From the NCBI RefSeq assembly GCF_000469305.1, contig NZ_KI271030.1:1-62190 (forward strand): a DNA stretch of 62,190 bases, in the 5' to 3' direction. How positions within the stretch are numbered: the stretch's first letter is position 1; the number at the start of each line of letters is the position of its first letter. Below are positions 52,941-61,525 of the stretch, one piece after another. The position numbers were made by a program, and so were the translations under genes. Source of the DNA: Faecalitalea cylindroides ATCC 27803 (lineage in GTDB: Bacteria; Bacillota_I; Bacilli_A; Erysipelotrichales; Erysipelotrichaceae). The notes under the pieces are model-generated. The model worked only from the letters and a program-made list of their open reading frames with translations, did no database searches and was not told where the DNA came from.

Positions 52941-54054
52941 CCGTCTCTTCCTCCTTGATCCAAATATTTTCTTTCTGCCATGGTATTAATTCCACATTTT
53001 TTTCTTTTCGCAAGTTGGCAGCCATCAATAATGCCTCTACTTCTTTGTCTTGTGGATAGAATAATTTACAAGATTTTTTACTTGAATGTTTGATGATATC
53101 AAGCAGGTAATCAATCTTTATACTAAAGCCGCAAGCTGGAACATCCATTCCAAACTTACTAAGCAATTTATCATATCGTCCACCACTTAAAACACTGACA
53201 CCTACTCCTTCAACAAACCCTTCAAAGATAAGACCGGTATAATAATCTAGATGGGCAATTTTTCCTAGATCAAATCGTAGATGTTGGTGATAGTCTAGTT
53301 TACTTAGTAAAGTATATATATCTTCTAATTCTTCGATTTTTTCTTTTAAGCTTTCATCAAAACAAAGTTTCTTAGCTTTTGATAATATGGAGACATCCCC
53401 ATTCAACAATGGAAGTTCCATCATAAATTGTTTTTGATTCGGCTCTAAATTTAGAGTATCTAAGAAGAGCTTTAGATCGACCATTGATTTTCGATCGATC
53501 AAATCAGCTAGTTTTTCGATGGTTTCATCTTCCATATTTAATAATTTGCATGCCTTTTTAAAAAGGCCACTATCGCCACATTCAATAGCATATGTCTTAA
53601 CATTTAAAGCCTTCATGGCATCAAAAGCACACATCAAGACTTCTACATCGCTTTTTTTATCCAGCCCGATCAACTCAACACCACAATCTGTAACTTCATT
53701 TCGTTTTCCCGCAAAAGATTCTCTGACTTTAAAAACATTGCAGGAATAATAAAATCGAAGAGGGAGTTGGTAGTCTTTAAACTTTGTTGCACAAACACGG
53801 GCAATTGGTACTGTCATATCCATTCTAAGACTTAAGATATTTCCATCTTGATCAAAGAATTTGTACATGCTGTTGGAATTTAGATTGCTAAAAGCGTTTT
53901 GATACGTTGAAAAAAATTCAATCGAAGGAGTGTAGATTTTTGAATATCCATAGCTTTCAAAAACTTTTTCAAAACAAACTTGAAGTTCTTTTTTTGTCTT
54001 TGCTTCAGATAGGATATTGTCTCGCATTCCCGATGGTAAATAGATCTTTTTCAT
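52903..54054 (-). CDS. hisZ: ATP phosphoribosyltransferase regulatory subunit (383 aa)
   Basis: Catalytically inactive histidyl-tRNA synthetase paralogue that complexes with short HisG and carries histidine inhibition. Shows the class II synthetase core (LPSGMRDNILSEAKTKKELQ, SLRMDMTVPIARVCATKF, YYSCNVFKVRE, YYTGLIFEGFVEGVG, LSGGRYDKLLSKFG) without an anticodon-binding domain. The start at 54054 follows GGAGG. It is first in the operon, directly after the T-box leader. Confidence 0.94.
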   Translation of the reverse strand: MKKIYLPSGMRDNILSEAKTKKELQVCFEKVFESYGYSKIYTPSIEFFSTYQNAFSNLNSNSMYKFFDQDGNILSLRMDMTVPIARVCATKFKDYQLPLRFYYSCNVFKVRESFAGKRNEVTDCGVELIGLDKKSDVEVLMCAFDAMKALNVKTYAIECGDSGLFKKACKLLNMEDETIEKLADLIDRKSMVDLKLFLDTLNLEPNQKQFMMELPLLNGDVSILSKAKKLCFDESLKEKIEELEDIYTLLSKLDYHQHLRFDLGKIAHLDYYTGLIFEGFVEGVGVSVLSGGRYDKLLSKFGMDVPACGFSIKIDYLLDIIKHSSKKSCKLFYPQDKEVEALLMAANLRKEKNVELIPWQKENIWIKEEETDVIIDSVDERSS

Positions 54055-54074
54055 GTATTTGACCTCCATTTATA

Positions 54075-54323
54075 CAAAAAAACTTTCATCCTAAGGACGA
54101 AAGTTTAACTTACGTGGTTCCACCTTTTTTCACAAATACCTCACGGTATCTGCCTCATCAAGTACTAACATACTCTTGTCTTTTAACGGTGACGACCGAT
54201 ATGGATTACTCAATTCACCCATACAGCTCCAAGATGTGTTCAGATAGTCTTCTTTATTCTTTTTCACCAGCCAAGAACTCTCTTTAAAAAAATAACTATC
54301 TTACTATTTCTCTTCCCAGCCTA
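54075..54323 (-). promoter_or_regulatory. T-box riboswitch for histidine operon, His (CAC) specifier
   Basis: Minus-strand leader with AGAGAGTT, GGCTGGTGAAA, a specifier CAC (54236-54238) in the context GAA-CAC-ATCTTGGAG, and the T-box AAAGGTGGAACCACG (54113-54127) that pairs with the tRNA acceptor end. The terminator is AACTTTCATCC/GGACGAAAGTT (54081-54105) with a T run. Uncharged tRNA-His should favour the antiterminator and switch on hisZ and the genes after it. Confidence 0.93.
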
Positions 54324-54330
54324 TATGGAT

Positions 54331-54359
54331 AATATAATGAAAATGTATGAAAATGTCAA
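54331..54359 (-). promoter_or_regulatory. Histidine operon promoter
   Basis: Minus strand TTGACA (54354-54359), 17-bp spacer, TATATT (54331-54336), about ten bases before the T-box stem I. Confidence 0.8.
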
Positions 54360-54390
54360 TGTAAATATGAAAAATATTTTCATAATACAA

Positions 54391-54417
54391 AAAAAAAGAT
54401 GATCTATTGACCATCTA
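54391..54417 (-). terminator. Terminator of the DUF2812 gene
   Basis: GATGGTC/GATCATC-type stem (one mismatch) on the minus strand followed by nine T. Confidence 0.75.
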
Positions 54418-55725
54418 TTTGCTTCTTCTACGTAATTTCTGTGTTTGCGAAGTTTGTTCCAAAGTATTCCAATCTGTATCCAATTCTTCTTCTGTTTCAT
54501 CTGTTTCAAAAGAATGCTGGGCATAAAAAGCAGCACGTCTTTCTTTAGTACGAAGTTTTGCCTGTAACATTCTTGCGGTTTTCTTTGAATTTCTAAGCAT
54601 TCTTCCATACATACAGAAGACAATGAAGGCAATCAGGAATACAACACCACACAAGGCAAATCCCCATAGATATCCTCTAAACACCCACTGCAGATAAGCA
54701 GCAACTGCACACATTGCCATACACATAAAGATCAAGAACATCGTAGAACGACATGAATTTGAATATTTGCGATAGAATCGATATTTTTCCTCTTCATTAT
54801 CAATTTCTTTGCGATACTCCCCTTTACGCTCTGTATTTCTAAAGATAAACCATCCAGCTTCACGTTTTTTCTTAGCTGGTGAACGACTTACTAGTTTCCA
54901 TCCATCCTGTTCCCATTCACGCCACTGGTCAGCATCAGGTTCTTCGGCAAAATAATTGATCGAATAATAATAGTCTGCCGGTTCCCCTTGGATAAAATAG
55001 AATTTCTTTCCTACATGACGAACAAAATGGTACCCTTCTTTGGATTTTTGTTCCAAATACGCTTCTTGTTTTTGATATTGAGATAAAAGGAATTTTTTCT
55101 TTTCCATGAAAAGTTCATCTTCCTCTTCATTAAAGACTGCCTCTGTTTCGTCGGAATCATTGATTTCTTCCTCTTCTACTTCGTCTTCTTCATCATATTC
55201 TTCAAGTTCTTCATCGATGTCTTCAGTTTCTTCAAATTCTTCTACTTCTTCGACATCTTCTTCAATAGTTTCTGGTGTTTCGACTACTTCTGAAGTGATA
55301 ACTTCTTCAACCACTTCTTTATCTTCAATAACTGGTTTGGCTGTTTCTTCTGGTATATTTTCTTTTTCAAGAGGTTGTTCTTGAACAGGTTCTGGTTGGT
55401 TTTCTACAACTTCTTCTGGTTCTGATGGCGAATCGCCTTCTATATCTTTTAATTCTTGCGAGAATCGTATATCTTCAATAATTGGCTGAGTATTATCGAA
55501 CTCATTCGTTTTGATTTTTACTTGGCTTGCATGGCGATTTGCTCGTTTGCCAAAAGTAAACTTTTTCTTCTCTGGCTTTTTTTGTTCATCATCTATTTCA
55601 AAAATATTTGTAACATCAAATGTTTTTAATTCTGGCTCTTCAAAGTCAAGAGAAGATATCGTATCGTTTTCCTGCAATTCTTTTAGTTTTTCCAATGTTG
55701 TTTTATCTTTTGTTTCATTTGGCAT
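54415..55725 (-). CDS. DUF2812 membrane protein with long acidic N-terminal region (436 aa)
   Basis: Residues 1-85 are charged and basic in part. About 90-215 are a low-complexity Glu/Val/Thr-rich stretch. About 220-310 match the DUF2812 pattern (AYLEQKSKEGYHFVRHVGKKFYFIQGEPADYYYSINYF...WEQDGWKLVSR). Two transmembrane helices follow near 330-385, then a charged tail. DUF2812 proteins are common in Firmicutes, often with a PadR regulator, which is not present here; function unknown. The acidic stretch is much longer than usual for the family. AGGGGG precedes the start. Confidence 0.8.
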   Translation of the reverse strand: MPNETKDKTTLEKLKELQENDTISSLDFEEPELKTFDVTNIFEIDDEQKKPEKKKFTFGKRANRHASQVKIKTNEFDNTQPIIEDIRFSQELKDIEGDSPSEPEEVVENQPEPVQEQPLEKENIPEETAKPVIEDKEVVEEVITSEVVETPETIEEDVEEVEEFEETEDIDEELEEYDEEDEVEEEEINDSDETEAVFNEEEDELFMEKKKFLLSQYQKQEAYLEQKSKEGYHFVRHVGKKFYFIQGEPADYYYSINYFAEEPDADQWREWEQDGWKLVSRSPAKKKREAGWFIFRNTERKGEYRKEIDNEEEKYRFYRKYSNSCRSTMFLIFMCMAMCAVAAYLQWVFRGYLWGFALCGVVFLIAFIVFCMYGRMLRNSKKTARMLQAKLRTKERRAAFYAQHSFETDETEEELDTDWNTLEQTSQTQKLRRRSK

Positions 55726-55768
55726 GACACTTCCCCCTAATATATTTATATTATAGTTTTTCTACAGT

Positions 55769-57007
55769 TTAGTCAAATTCTAAACTGAAATTCCCTTGCG
55801 TAAAAACATCTATTTCCTGATTGTTTCTTGTAATAGCCTTGATTTGTAAATCTTTCGTTCCAACCATGAAATCAACATGAATCAAAGATTGATTGGCTCC
55901 TCTTTCCTTTAATTCTTCATCTGTTTGATTCAATCCTTCTTTAATACATTCAGGATATGATTGGCCCAAGGCAAAATGACAGGATGCATTTTCATCGATC
56001 AAAGTCTCATAAAACAATGTATCTAAACTCTTAATTGGAGATGAATATGGAACTAACGCAATTTCCCCTAGATAGCGTGCTCCCTCATCTGCATTCAAAA
56101 GATTTTCTAATACATCTTTTCCCATTTTGGCATCGAAATCTATAACCTTTCCATCTTTAAACTCAAACCAGAAATCTTCAATACGATTTCCATTATACAC
56201 TAAAGGCATGGAAGCAACTAAACGCCCATTCACTTGTAAGCGATGCGGCATACTAAAGACTTCTTCCGTCGGTATATTTGGAAAATAATATGTTCCATCG
56301 TTTAAATACGATCCTCCTCCACAAAACATATAATCTTCTGGCATACCAACTTTTAAATTGGTTCCTAGCAAATTCGTGTAAACGAAATGATCAATATCCA
56401 TTTCATTTAAGAGACGAACATTTTTCTCAAAAGAAGCACGATGTCGATTCCAGTTTTCGACTGGATCCTTTTCATCAATACGACATACTTTAAAAATCGC
56501 ATCCCATAGCTTTTCAATAGCAACTTCATCATCAAGATCAGGATAAATCTTTTTTGCCCAATTTAAGGATGGTACAGCCCCAATACACCATTGACACTCC
56601 ATATAATCTAAACGATTGCGATATGGTTTCGTTTTAGCTCGAAAGGCTTTTTGATAATCCATCATGCGAGAAGGATCTACATCTTTCATTAAATCCGGAT
56701 CATCTCCAACCAAAGTAAGATAACAAGCTTTTTCTTTTGAAGTTTGATTATAAAACTCTGCATCATAATCTGGTACGTCCTTAAAAACCTCTGGGTCTGA
56801 ATAAAGATATCGTTTATGTGTAATGATCTCATCTTGATATTTAACAATTACATCTTTAGCATGCGCTTTATAACATTCATCTACAATATGATGAACCAAT
56901 CCGGATCCCTCAAGCGGACTTTTAATAACAACAATTTGATTATTTTGAACATTGAGACCACTTACCACTAGCAGTCTGGCATATTTCTTTAAGTATTCTT
57001 GATTCAT
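55769..57007 (-). CDS. M29 family aminopeptidase (412 aa)
   Basis: Dinuclear-metal aminopeptidase of the thermophilic AmpS/T type, active in the cytoplasm. YARLLVVSGLNVQNNQIVVIKSPLEG, the metal-binding TNLLGTNLKVGMPEDYMFCGG, NIPTEEVFSMPHRLQVNGRLVASMPL, YLGEIALVP and HFALGQSYPE are recognisable family landmarks. Normal length. Monocistronic, with GGGAG upstream. Confidence 0.9.
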   Translation of the reverse strand: MNQEYLKKYARLLVVSGLNVQNNQIVVIKSPLEGSGLVHHIVDECYKAHAKDVIVKYQDEIITHKRYLYSDPEVFKDVPDYDAEFYNQTSKEKACYLTLVGDDPDLMKDVDPSRMMDYQKAFRAKTKPYRNRLDYMECQWCIGAVPSLNWAKKIYPDLDDEVAIEKLWDAIFKVCRIDEKDPVENWNRHRASFEKNVRLLNEMDIDHFVYTNLLGTNLKVGMPEDYMFCGGGSYLNDGTYYFPNIPTEEVFSMPHRLQVNGRLVASMPLVYNGNRIEDFWFEFKDGKVIDFDAKMGKDVLENLLNADEGARYLGEIALVPYSSPIKSLDTLFYETLIDENASCHFALGQSYPECIKEGLNQTDEELKERGANQSLIHVDFMVGTKDLQIKAITRNNQEIDVFTQGNFSLEFD

Positions 57008-57147
57008 TTTTTCAACTCCCTATCCATAAGTTTACATCAAAAAATGATATTTCTACCATTTAATTTTTATGATTTTGACAAAATGATAAATATTAAAAAA
57101 CATGGTAAGAACCAAAGATTTCAATTAATCCATGTAATATCCTTAAT

Positions 57148-57176
57148 AAAAAAGGGAGCATCCTATTTTTGCTCCC
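57148..57176 (-). terminator. Terminator of the feo operon
   Basis: GGGAGCA (57154-57160) pairs with TGCTCCC (57170-57176); the minus strand continues with T. Confidence 0.88.
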
Positions 57177-57339
57177 GAATATCTTTTCTAATCGCATCCC
57201 AGTCAATTTTACAACTCGAAGTTCCACAAGTTGTACAATCACCGGTACATTTTTTGGGGTTTTTGCGTTGCGTGTACATTGATCTTAGGACAAGTCCAAC
57301 AATCAAGACCAAAACAATTAGTACTATAACATCGCCCAT
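57163..57339 (-). CDS. FeoB-associated Cys-rich membrane protein (58 aa)
   Basis: ATG at 57339 with GGGGG upstream. One transmembrane helix at the N-terminus (VIVLIVLVLIVGLVLRS), then a basic stretch and a cysteine cluster CTGDCTTCGTSSC. This is the small Cys-rich protein (FeoC-like position) found after feoB in many Firmicutes; it may bind iron or redox-tune FeoB, but its role is not proven. Lies 23 bases after feoB. Confidence 0.85.
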   Translation of the reverse strand: MGDVIVLIVLVLIVGLVLRSMYTQRKNPKKCTGDCTTCGTSSCKIDWDAIRKDIREQK

Positions 57340-57362
57340 CTATGATTCCCCCTTTTTTTATA

Positions 57363-59549
57363 TTATTTTGCAGTCTGCATTCCTTTTAGATCCAAAGCTT
57401 CTGATTTAGGTTTATAACCTGGTCTAAATAAAAGATATATGACTCCTATCAATAATGCAAGCGCAACGATCGTCCAGAAGTTAAAAGCAACTTCTCCAAT
57501 AGCTAAACCAACCAATTGGTATACAATCAAAGCTGATACATATGCAAATAGACACATGTAGCCAATCGCAGCCATTGTCCACTTCGTATTATTCATCTCG
57601 CGACGAATAGCACCCATTGCCGCAAAACATGGTGCACATAACAAGTTAAAAATCATAAAACTGTAAGCAGCAATTGGAGTAAAATCTTGAGCAATCAAAG
57701 TCCAAATCTCATTACCTTCTTCACTGACTTCACTAAAGTTATATAGTACACCAAATGTATTGACCACTTCTTCTTTAGCAATGAGTCCAGTAAAGGTAGC
57801 AACAGTTGCCTTCCAAGCCATATCTCCGACCCAGCCAATTGGAGCAAAAATCCATGCAATCGCATTTCCAATATTAGCAAGTAAAGAAGTATTATTATCT
57901 TCCACCATTCCAAACTGGCCATCAGTAAAGCCAAAACCTTGTAAGAACCAAAGAATAATAGAACTTAAAAGGATAACTGTACCTGCTCGTTTAATAAAGC
58001 TCCATCCTCTTTCCCAGGTTGCACGCAATACATTCCCTGCACTTGGTAAATGATAAGCTGGCAATTCCATAACAAATGGAGCAGGTTCTCCAGCAAAAGC
58101 TTTAAATTTCTTTAAAATGATACCACTTATGATCACAGCTGCAATTCCAATCACAAAAGCACTCGTTGCGACTAAAGAACTACCTCCAAAAACAGCACCG
58201 GCAAATAAACCTATGATTGGCATCTTTGCCCCACAAGGAATAAAGCCTGTTGTCATGATCGTCATCTTGCGATCACGGTCTTGTTCAATCGTACGACTTG
58301 CCATTATTCCTGGAACACCACACCCAGTAGCAACTAACATTGGAATAAAGCTCTTTCCACTCAAGCCAAATCGACGGAAGATACGGTCCATGATAAACGC
58401 CACACGAGACATGTATCCAATATCTTCCATGATAGATAACAATAAGAACAGAACTAAAATCTGAGGCACAAATCCTAGAACGGCTCCAACACCTCCAATA
58501 ATTCCATCCATGATCAAGCCATATAAAACATCATTTACTTGTAATGATGTTAAAATTCCTCCAAAGAAGTTTGGCACGATTTCTCCAAAAAGAACATCAT
58601 TTGCCCAATCCGTACCCATTGTACCAATCGAGATAGAAGTACCTCCCATCGCAATGGTATATACAACATACATAACCAAGATGAAGATTGGTAAAGCTAA
58701 GATACGGTTTGTGACTATTTTATCGATCTTATCCGAAACAGATAATTCATGTTTAGAACCCTTTTTCTTCACAGAATGTTGGACAATTGTTCCAATGTAA
58801 TCATATCTTTGTGAAGTAATGATACTTTCTGCATCATCATCCAATGTCTCTTCTACCTTTTTGATTATTGGTTCAATCTTAGCTTTCTTTTCATCTGTTA
58901 ATTTTAAGAATTCATCAATTCTTTCATCTCTTTCAAATACTTTAACCGAATACCAGCGCACCATTGAGTCATCAATTTGCATTTGAAGTTCCGATTCAAT
59001 CTTCGATAAAGCCGACATGACAGTTTTGTCATAGATCTCAGGTATTGGTGCAACTTGATGTTTTTTAGCCACTTCTATCGCTTTGGCAGCCACTTCTTTT
59101 GTTCCTTTTCCTTTTAAAGCAGAAACAGCCATTACAGGACAACCCAATTCTTGAGATAAGCGATTTAAATCTATCTTGTCTCCATTTCTTTCGACCAAGT
59201 CGATCATATTGACCGCAACAACAACAGGAATTCCTAGTTCTAATAATTGAGTTGTCAAATACAAGTTACGTTCAATATTTGTTCCATCTATAATATTTAA
59301 AATAGCATCTGGTTTTTCATTAACTAAATAGTTTCGCGAAACAACTTCCTCTAAAGAATATGGTGATAACGAGTAAATTCCAGGTAAATCCTGAATCGTG
59401 ACATCATTCGTACCTTTTAATGGTCCTTCTTTTTTCTCTACAGTCACCCCTGGCCAGTTCCCGACACGTTGTCTTGAACCAGTTAAATTATTAAATAAAG
59501 TCGTTTTACCACTATTCGGGTTACCGGCTAATGCAATTTTGATTTCCAT
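57363..59549 (-). CDS. feoB: Ferrous iron transporter FeoB (728 aa)
   Basis: Membrane Fe(II) transporter. N-terminal G domain with GNPNSGKTTLFNNLTG, T-containing switch I (GNWPGVTVEKKEG), DLPGIYSLSPYS and the NxxD-type VNMIDLVERN. A helical GDI spacer follows, then about ten membrane helices with two Gate motifs (MLVATGCGVPGIMASRTIEQDRD, GFIPCGAKMP). Full length and intact. Third gene after two feoA copies. Confidence 0.96.
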   Translation of the reverse strand: MEIKIALAGNPNSGKTTLFNNLTGSRQRVGNWPGVTVEKKEGPLKGTNDVTIQDLPGIYSLSPYSLEEVVSRNYLVNEKPDAILNIIDGTNIERNLYLTTQLLELGIPVVVAVNMIDLVERNGDKIDLNRLSQELGCPVMAVSALKGKGTKEVAAKAIEVAKKHQVAPIPEIYDKTVMSALSKIESELQMQIDDSMVRWYSVKVFERDERIDEFLKLTDEKKAKIEPIIKKVEETLDDDAESIITSQRYDYIGTIVQHSVKKKGSKHELSVSDKIDKIVTNRILALPIFILVMYVVYTIAMGGTSISIGTMGTDWANDVLFGEIVPNFFGGILTSLQVNDVLYGLIMDGIIGGVGAVLGFVPQILVLFLLLSIMEDIGYMSRVAFIMDRIFRRFGLSGKSFIPMLVATGCGVPGIMASRTIEQDRDRKMTIMTTGFIPCGAKMPIIGLFAGAVFGGSSLVATSAFVIGIAAVIISGIILKKFKAFAGEPAPFVMELPAYHLPSAGNVLRATWERGWSFIKRAGTVILLSSIILWFLQGFGFTDGQFGMVEDNNTSLLANIGNAIAWIFAPIGWVGDMAWKATVATFTGLIAKEEVVNTFGVLYNFSEVSEEGNEIWTLIAQDFTPIAAYSFMIFNLLCAPCFAAMGAIRREMNNTKWTMAAIGYMCLFAYVSALIVYQLVGLAIGEVAFNFWTIVALALLIGVIYLLFRPGYKPKSEALDLKGMQTAK

Positions 59550-59563
59550 ACAACTTCCCTTTC

Positions 59564-59785
59564 CTATTCTACTTCAATCATCTGTGCATCTTGTTTGCGC
59601 ACAGATAATTCATATCCACGAATATTTAACTCAATAGGATCTCCTAAAGGAGCCACTTTACGGATGTGTATTTCTACTCCTTTGGTAATTCCCATATCCA
59701 TGATGCGACGTTTGGTCGCACCAGCACCAGTGATTTTTTTAACCACGACCGTTTCCGAAGGCTTACAGTCCTTTAACAACTTCAT
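59564..59785 (-). CDS. feoA: FeoA domain protein, second copy (73 aa)
   Basis: SH3-like small protein that assists FeoB. LLKDCKPSETVVVKKITGAGATKRRIMDMGITKGVEIHIRKVAPLGDPIELNIRGYELSVRKQDA matches FeoA closely, including MGITKG and the GYELSVRK end. The start at 59785 is chosen because GAGAGG lies nine bases upstream and touches the ATG at 59794. Lies 14 bases before feoB. Confidence 0.93.
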   Translation of the reverse strand: MKLLKDCKPSETVVVKKITGAGATKRRIMDMGITKGVEIHIRKVAPLGDPIELNIRGYELSVRKQDAQMIEVE

Positions 59786-59804
59786 ACTCTTCATCCTCTC
59801 TTTG

Positions 59805-60017
59805 TTAAACCATGATTCGATTCGCTAACGATTTATCGAGGGCTATTCGAACACCTTTAATTTCGACGATCAGGTTTCCTTGAATACTTTGAATTACAGA
59901 AACTGTTTCATTTTCAACAAAGCCAAGATTTTTCAAATGCATCCTAACTTTATCCTGACCTGTAATTCGTTGAATCACATATCCATGATTCGTATCGGCA
60001 AATGTTAATGGCATCAT
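59805..60017 (-). CDS. feoA: FeoA domain protein, first copy (70 aa)
   Basis: A divergent FeoA: MPLTFADTNHGYVIQRITGQDKVRMHLKNLGFVENETVSVIQSIQGNLIVEIKGVRIALDKSLANRIMV keeps the LGF-xxG and KGVRIALDKSLA landmarks. Tandem FeoA copies ahead of feoB occur in several Firmicutes, possibly as two different partners of FeoB. AGGAGG lies upstream, directly after the operator-promoter region. Confidence 0.92.
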   Translation of the reverse strand: MMPLTFADTNHGYVIQRITGQDKVRMHLKNLGFVENETVSVIQSIQGNLIVEIKGVRIALDKSLANRIMV

Positions 60018-60028
60018 AGTTACCTCCT

Positions 60029-60102
60029 GTTAGCCTTATCTAACACTAGTTAGTTTACTCTAACAAGTAAGATGTGTCAACATAAAGTTTGTTAAATCTA
60101 AC
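60029..60102 (-). promoter_or_regulatory. feo promoter with two DtxR-like operators 20 bp apart
   Basis: Minus strand TTGACA (60075-60080) - 17 bp - TAAACT (60052-60057). GTTAG-N6-CTAAC occurs at 60029-60044 and at 60049-60064, the second covering the -10. GTTA-AAT-CTAAC at 60091-60102 is a partial third copy upstream. The pattern is like sites of DtxR/IdeR-type iron repressors. Confidence 0.75.
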
Positions 60103-60111
60103 TTACAAAAC

Positions 60112-60138
60112 AAAAAAAGAGATGGATTTCTCCATCTC
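60112..60138 (-). terminator. Terminator of infC-rpmI-rplT
   Basis: GAGATGGA (60119-60126) pairs with TCCATCTC (60131-60138); seven T on the minus strand. Confidence 0.9.
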
Positions 60139-60151
60139 AATTGAACAACAA

Positions 60152-60511
60152 TTAAGCGTTTAAAGCAGCTTTTGCTTCATCACATAATTTAGTGAAGCTT
60201 TCAGCATCATGGATAGCCATTTCACTTAACATTTTACGGTTGATAGAAATGTTAGCTAATTTAAGTCCATGCATTAAACGTGAATAAGATAAATCGTTCA
60301 TACGTGCAGCTGCATTGATACGAGCGATCCAGATCTTACGCATATTTCCTTTTAATTTACGACGATCATTGTATGCATATTTGAAAGAATGCATTACCTG
60401 CTCATTTGCAGTTTTATATAATGTGTGTTTTGAACCAAAATATCCTTTGGCTAATTTCAATACGCGTTTTCTACGAGCGCGTGAAACAGTTCCACCTTTT
60501 ACTCTTGCCAT
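60152..60511 (-). CDS. rplT: Ribosomal protein L20 (119 aa)
   Basis: Early-assembly 50S protein: [49 protein letters not shown]-like [24 protein letters not shown]. It also acts as repressor of its own operon by binding the leader RNA, and an L20 leader is seen upstream of infC. Confidence 0.98.
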   Translation of the reverse strand: MARVKGGTVSRARRKRVLKLAKGYFGSKHTLYKTANEQVMHSFKYAYNDRRKLKGNMRKIWIARINAAARMNDLSYSRLMHGLKLANISINRKMLSEMAIHDAESFTKLCDEAKAALNA

Positions 60512-60525
60512 TGTTTAATCCTCCC

Positions 60526-60720
60526 TTATTTCACTAACATATCCTTGATACGTTTGTAGTCAGTAGCATGTACAGTTGCTGGTTTTGCTAAATGACGTCT
60601 TTGTTTTTTAGTTTTTCCGTGGAAACGGTGAGATGTATAAGCATGAGATCTCTTTAATTTTCCACTTCCTGTTTTTTTAACACGTTTTGCTAATCCTCTG
60701 TGGCTCTTCATTTTAGGCAT
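60526..60720 (-). CDS. rpmI: Ribosomal protein L35 (64 aa)
   Basis: [31 protein letters not shown] and the basic C-terminus are typical. Between infC and rplT, all co-transcribed. Confidence 0.98.
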   Translation of the reverse strand: MPKMKSHRGLAKRVKKTGSGKLKRSHAYTSHRFHGKTKKQRRHLAKPATVHATDYKRIKDMLVK

Positions 60721-60737
60721 ATTCTTATCCTCCTTTG

Positions 60738-61286
60738 TTATTTCTTCTTTGGTGCCAACACTGTTGACATCGTATTTCCTTCCAGCTGAGGCTTTTTCTC
60801 AACTACTGCAATTTCGCTCATAGCTTCCAAAAAGTCATTCATGATCTTCTTTCCAACCTCAACTCGAGTGATCAAACGACCTCGGAATCGCATATCAACT
60901 TTTACCTTCATTCCTGCCTCGATCCATTTTGTCGCATGACGTAATTTTGTTTCAAAATCATGCGTATCAATGATTGGTGATAAGCGTAAAGACTTAACTT
61001 CAACAACATGCTGTTTACGTTTAGCTTCCTTGGCTTTCTTCTGCTGTTCAAAGTGATAACGGCCATAATCTAAGACCTTACATACGGCTGGACGAGCTTT
61101 CGGTGCAACACATAACAAATCTAAATTTTGTTTGTATGCAATGTCCAATGCTTCTTTTTTTGACATAACGCCCAACTGAGTTCCATCTACATCAATGACT
61201 AACACTTCTTTAAATGGAATCTTCTCATTAAACAAATCATCATTGACATTGTTTGGGGCAACTTTTCTGTTATTGATATTCGACAC
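60738..61286 (-). CDS. infC: Translation initiation factor IF-3 (182 aa)
   Basis: Keeps ribosomal subunits apart and proofreads start codons. N-terminal domain [34 protein letters not shown], linker [12 protein letters not shown], and C-terminal domain [40 protein letters not shown]. No ATG is available near the start: a GTG at 61286 or an ATC three codons later (61277) are the candidates. Rare start codons are known for infC, where they allow IF-3 to control itself. Confidence 0.96.
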   Translation of the reverse strand: MSNINNRKVAPNNVNDDLFNEKIPFKEVLVIDVDGTQLGVMSKKEALDIAYKQNLDLLCVAPKARPAVCKVLDYGRYHFEQQKKAKEAKRKQHVVEVKSLRLSPIIDTHDFETKLRHATKWIEAGMKVKVDMRFRGRLITRVEVGKKIMNDFLEAMSEIAVVEKKPQLEGNTMSTVLAPKKK

Positions 61287-61302
61287 CTACCTTTTTCTAA
61301 AC

Positions 61303-61466
61303 AAAGAAAATGGGCACACAAAGGCACCCATTAATTTCACAAATTCATAATTGAATTGGCTGTGAACCCATGTCCTTTGGACATCAGGTGAGAAGGGGTG
61401 CTTCTATCTTTCCATTTCTTTCTCGAGTATTTTAGCATGTTTGGCTTTCGTTTGCAACCTTTTGTG
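61303..61466 (-). promoter_or_regulatory. L20 leader (ribosomal protein L20 autoregulatory RNA)
   Basis: The minus-strand leader contains AAGCACCCCTTCTCACCTGATGTCC, a GTCC-N3-GGAC hairpin, GGTTCACAGCC and a terminator formed by AATGGG/CCCATT (61309-61332) followed by TTTTCTTT. This is the layout of the L20 leader in low-GC Gram-positive infC-rpmI-rplT operons, where L20 promotes termination. Confidence 0.85.
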
Positions 61467-61471
61467 CCCTT

Positions 61472-61501
61472 ATTATACTATATTTCGGATATTTTTGATA
61501 A
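61472..61501 (-). promoter_or_regulatory. infC operon promoter
   Basis: Minus strand TTATCA (61496-61501), 18-bp spacer, TATAAT (61472-61477), just upstream of the L20 leader. Confidence 0.7.
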
Positions 61502-61502
61502 A

Positions 61503-61525
61503 AGAAAAAAGATAATACGATCATC
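61503..61525 (-). terminator. Short terminator after the Imm-5-like gene
   Basis: GATGAT - CGT - ATTATC on the minus strand (one G-U pair) followed by six T; overlaps the stop codon. Confidence 0.6.

Noticed and set aside
55106-55384. Serine-rich 92-codon plus-strand frame
   Set aside because: It is the complement of the acidic repeat region of the DUF2812 gene; its poly-Ser nature follows from GAA/GAG codons on the other strand.
58117-58464. 115-codon plus-strand frame inside feoB
   Set aside because: Antisense to conserved membrane segments of FeoB; no start signal.
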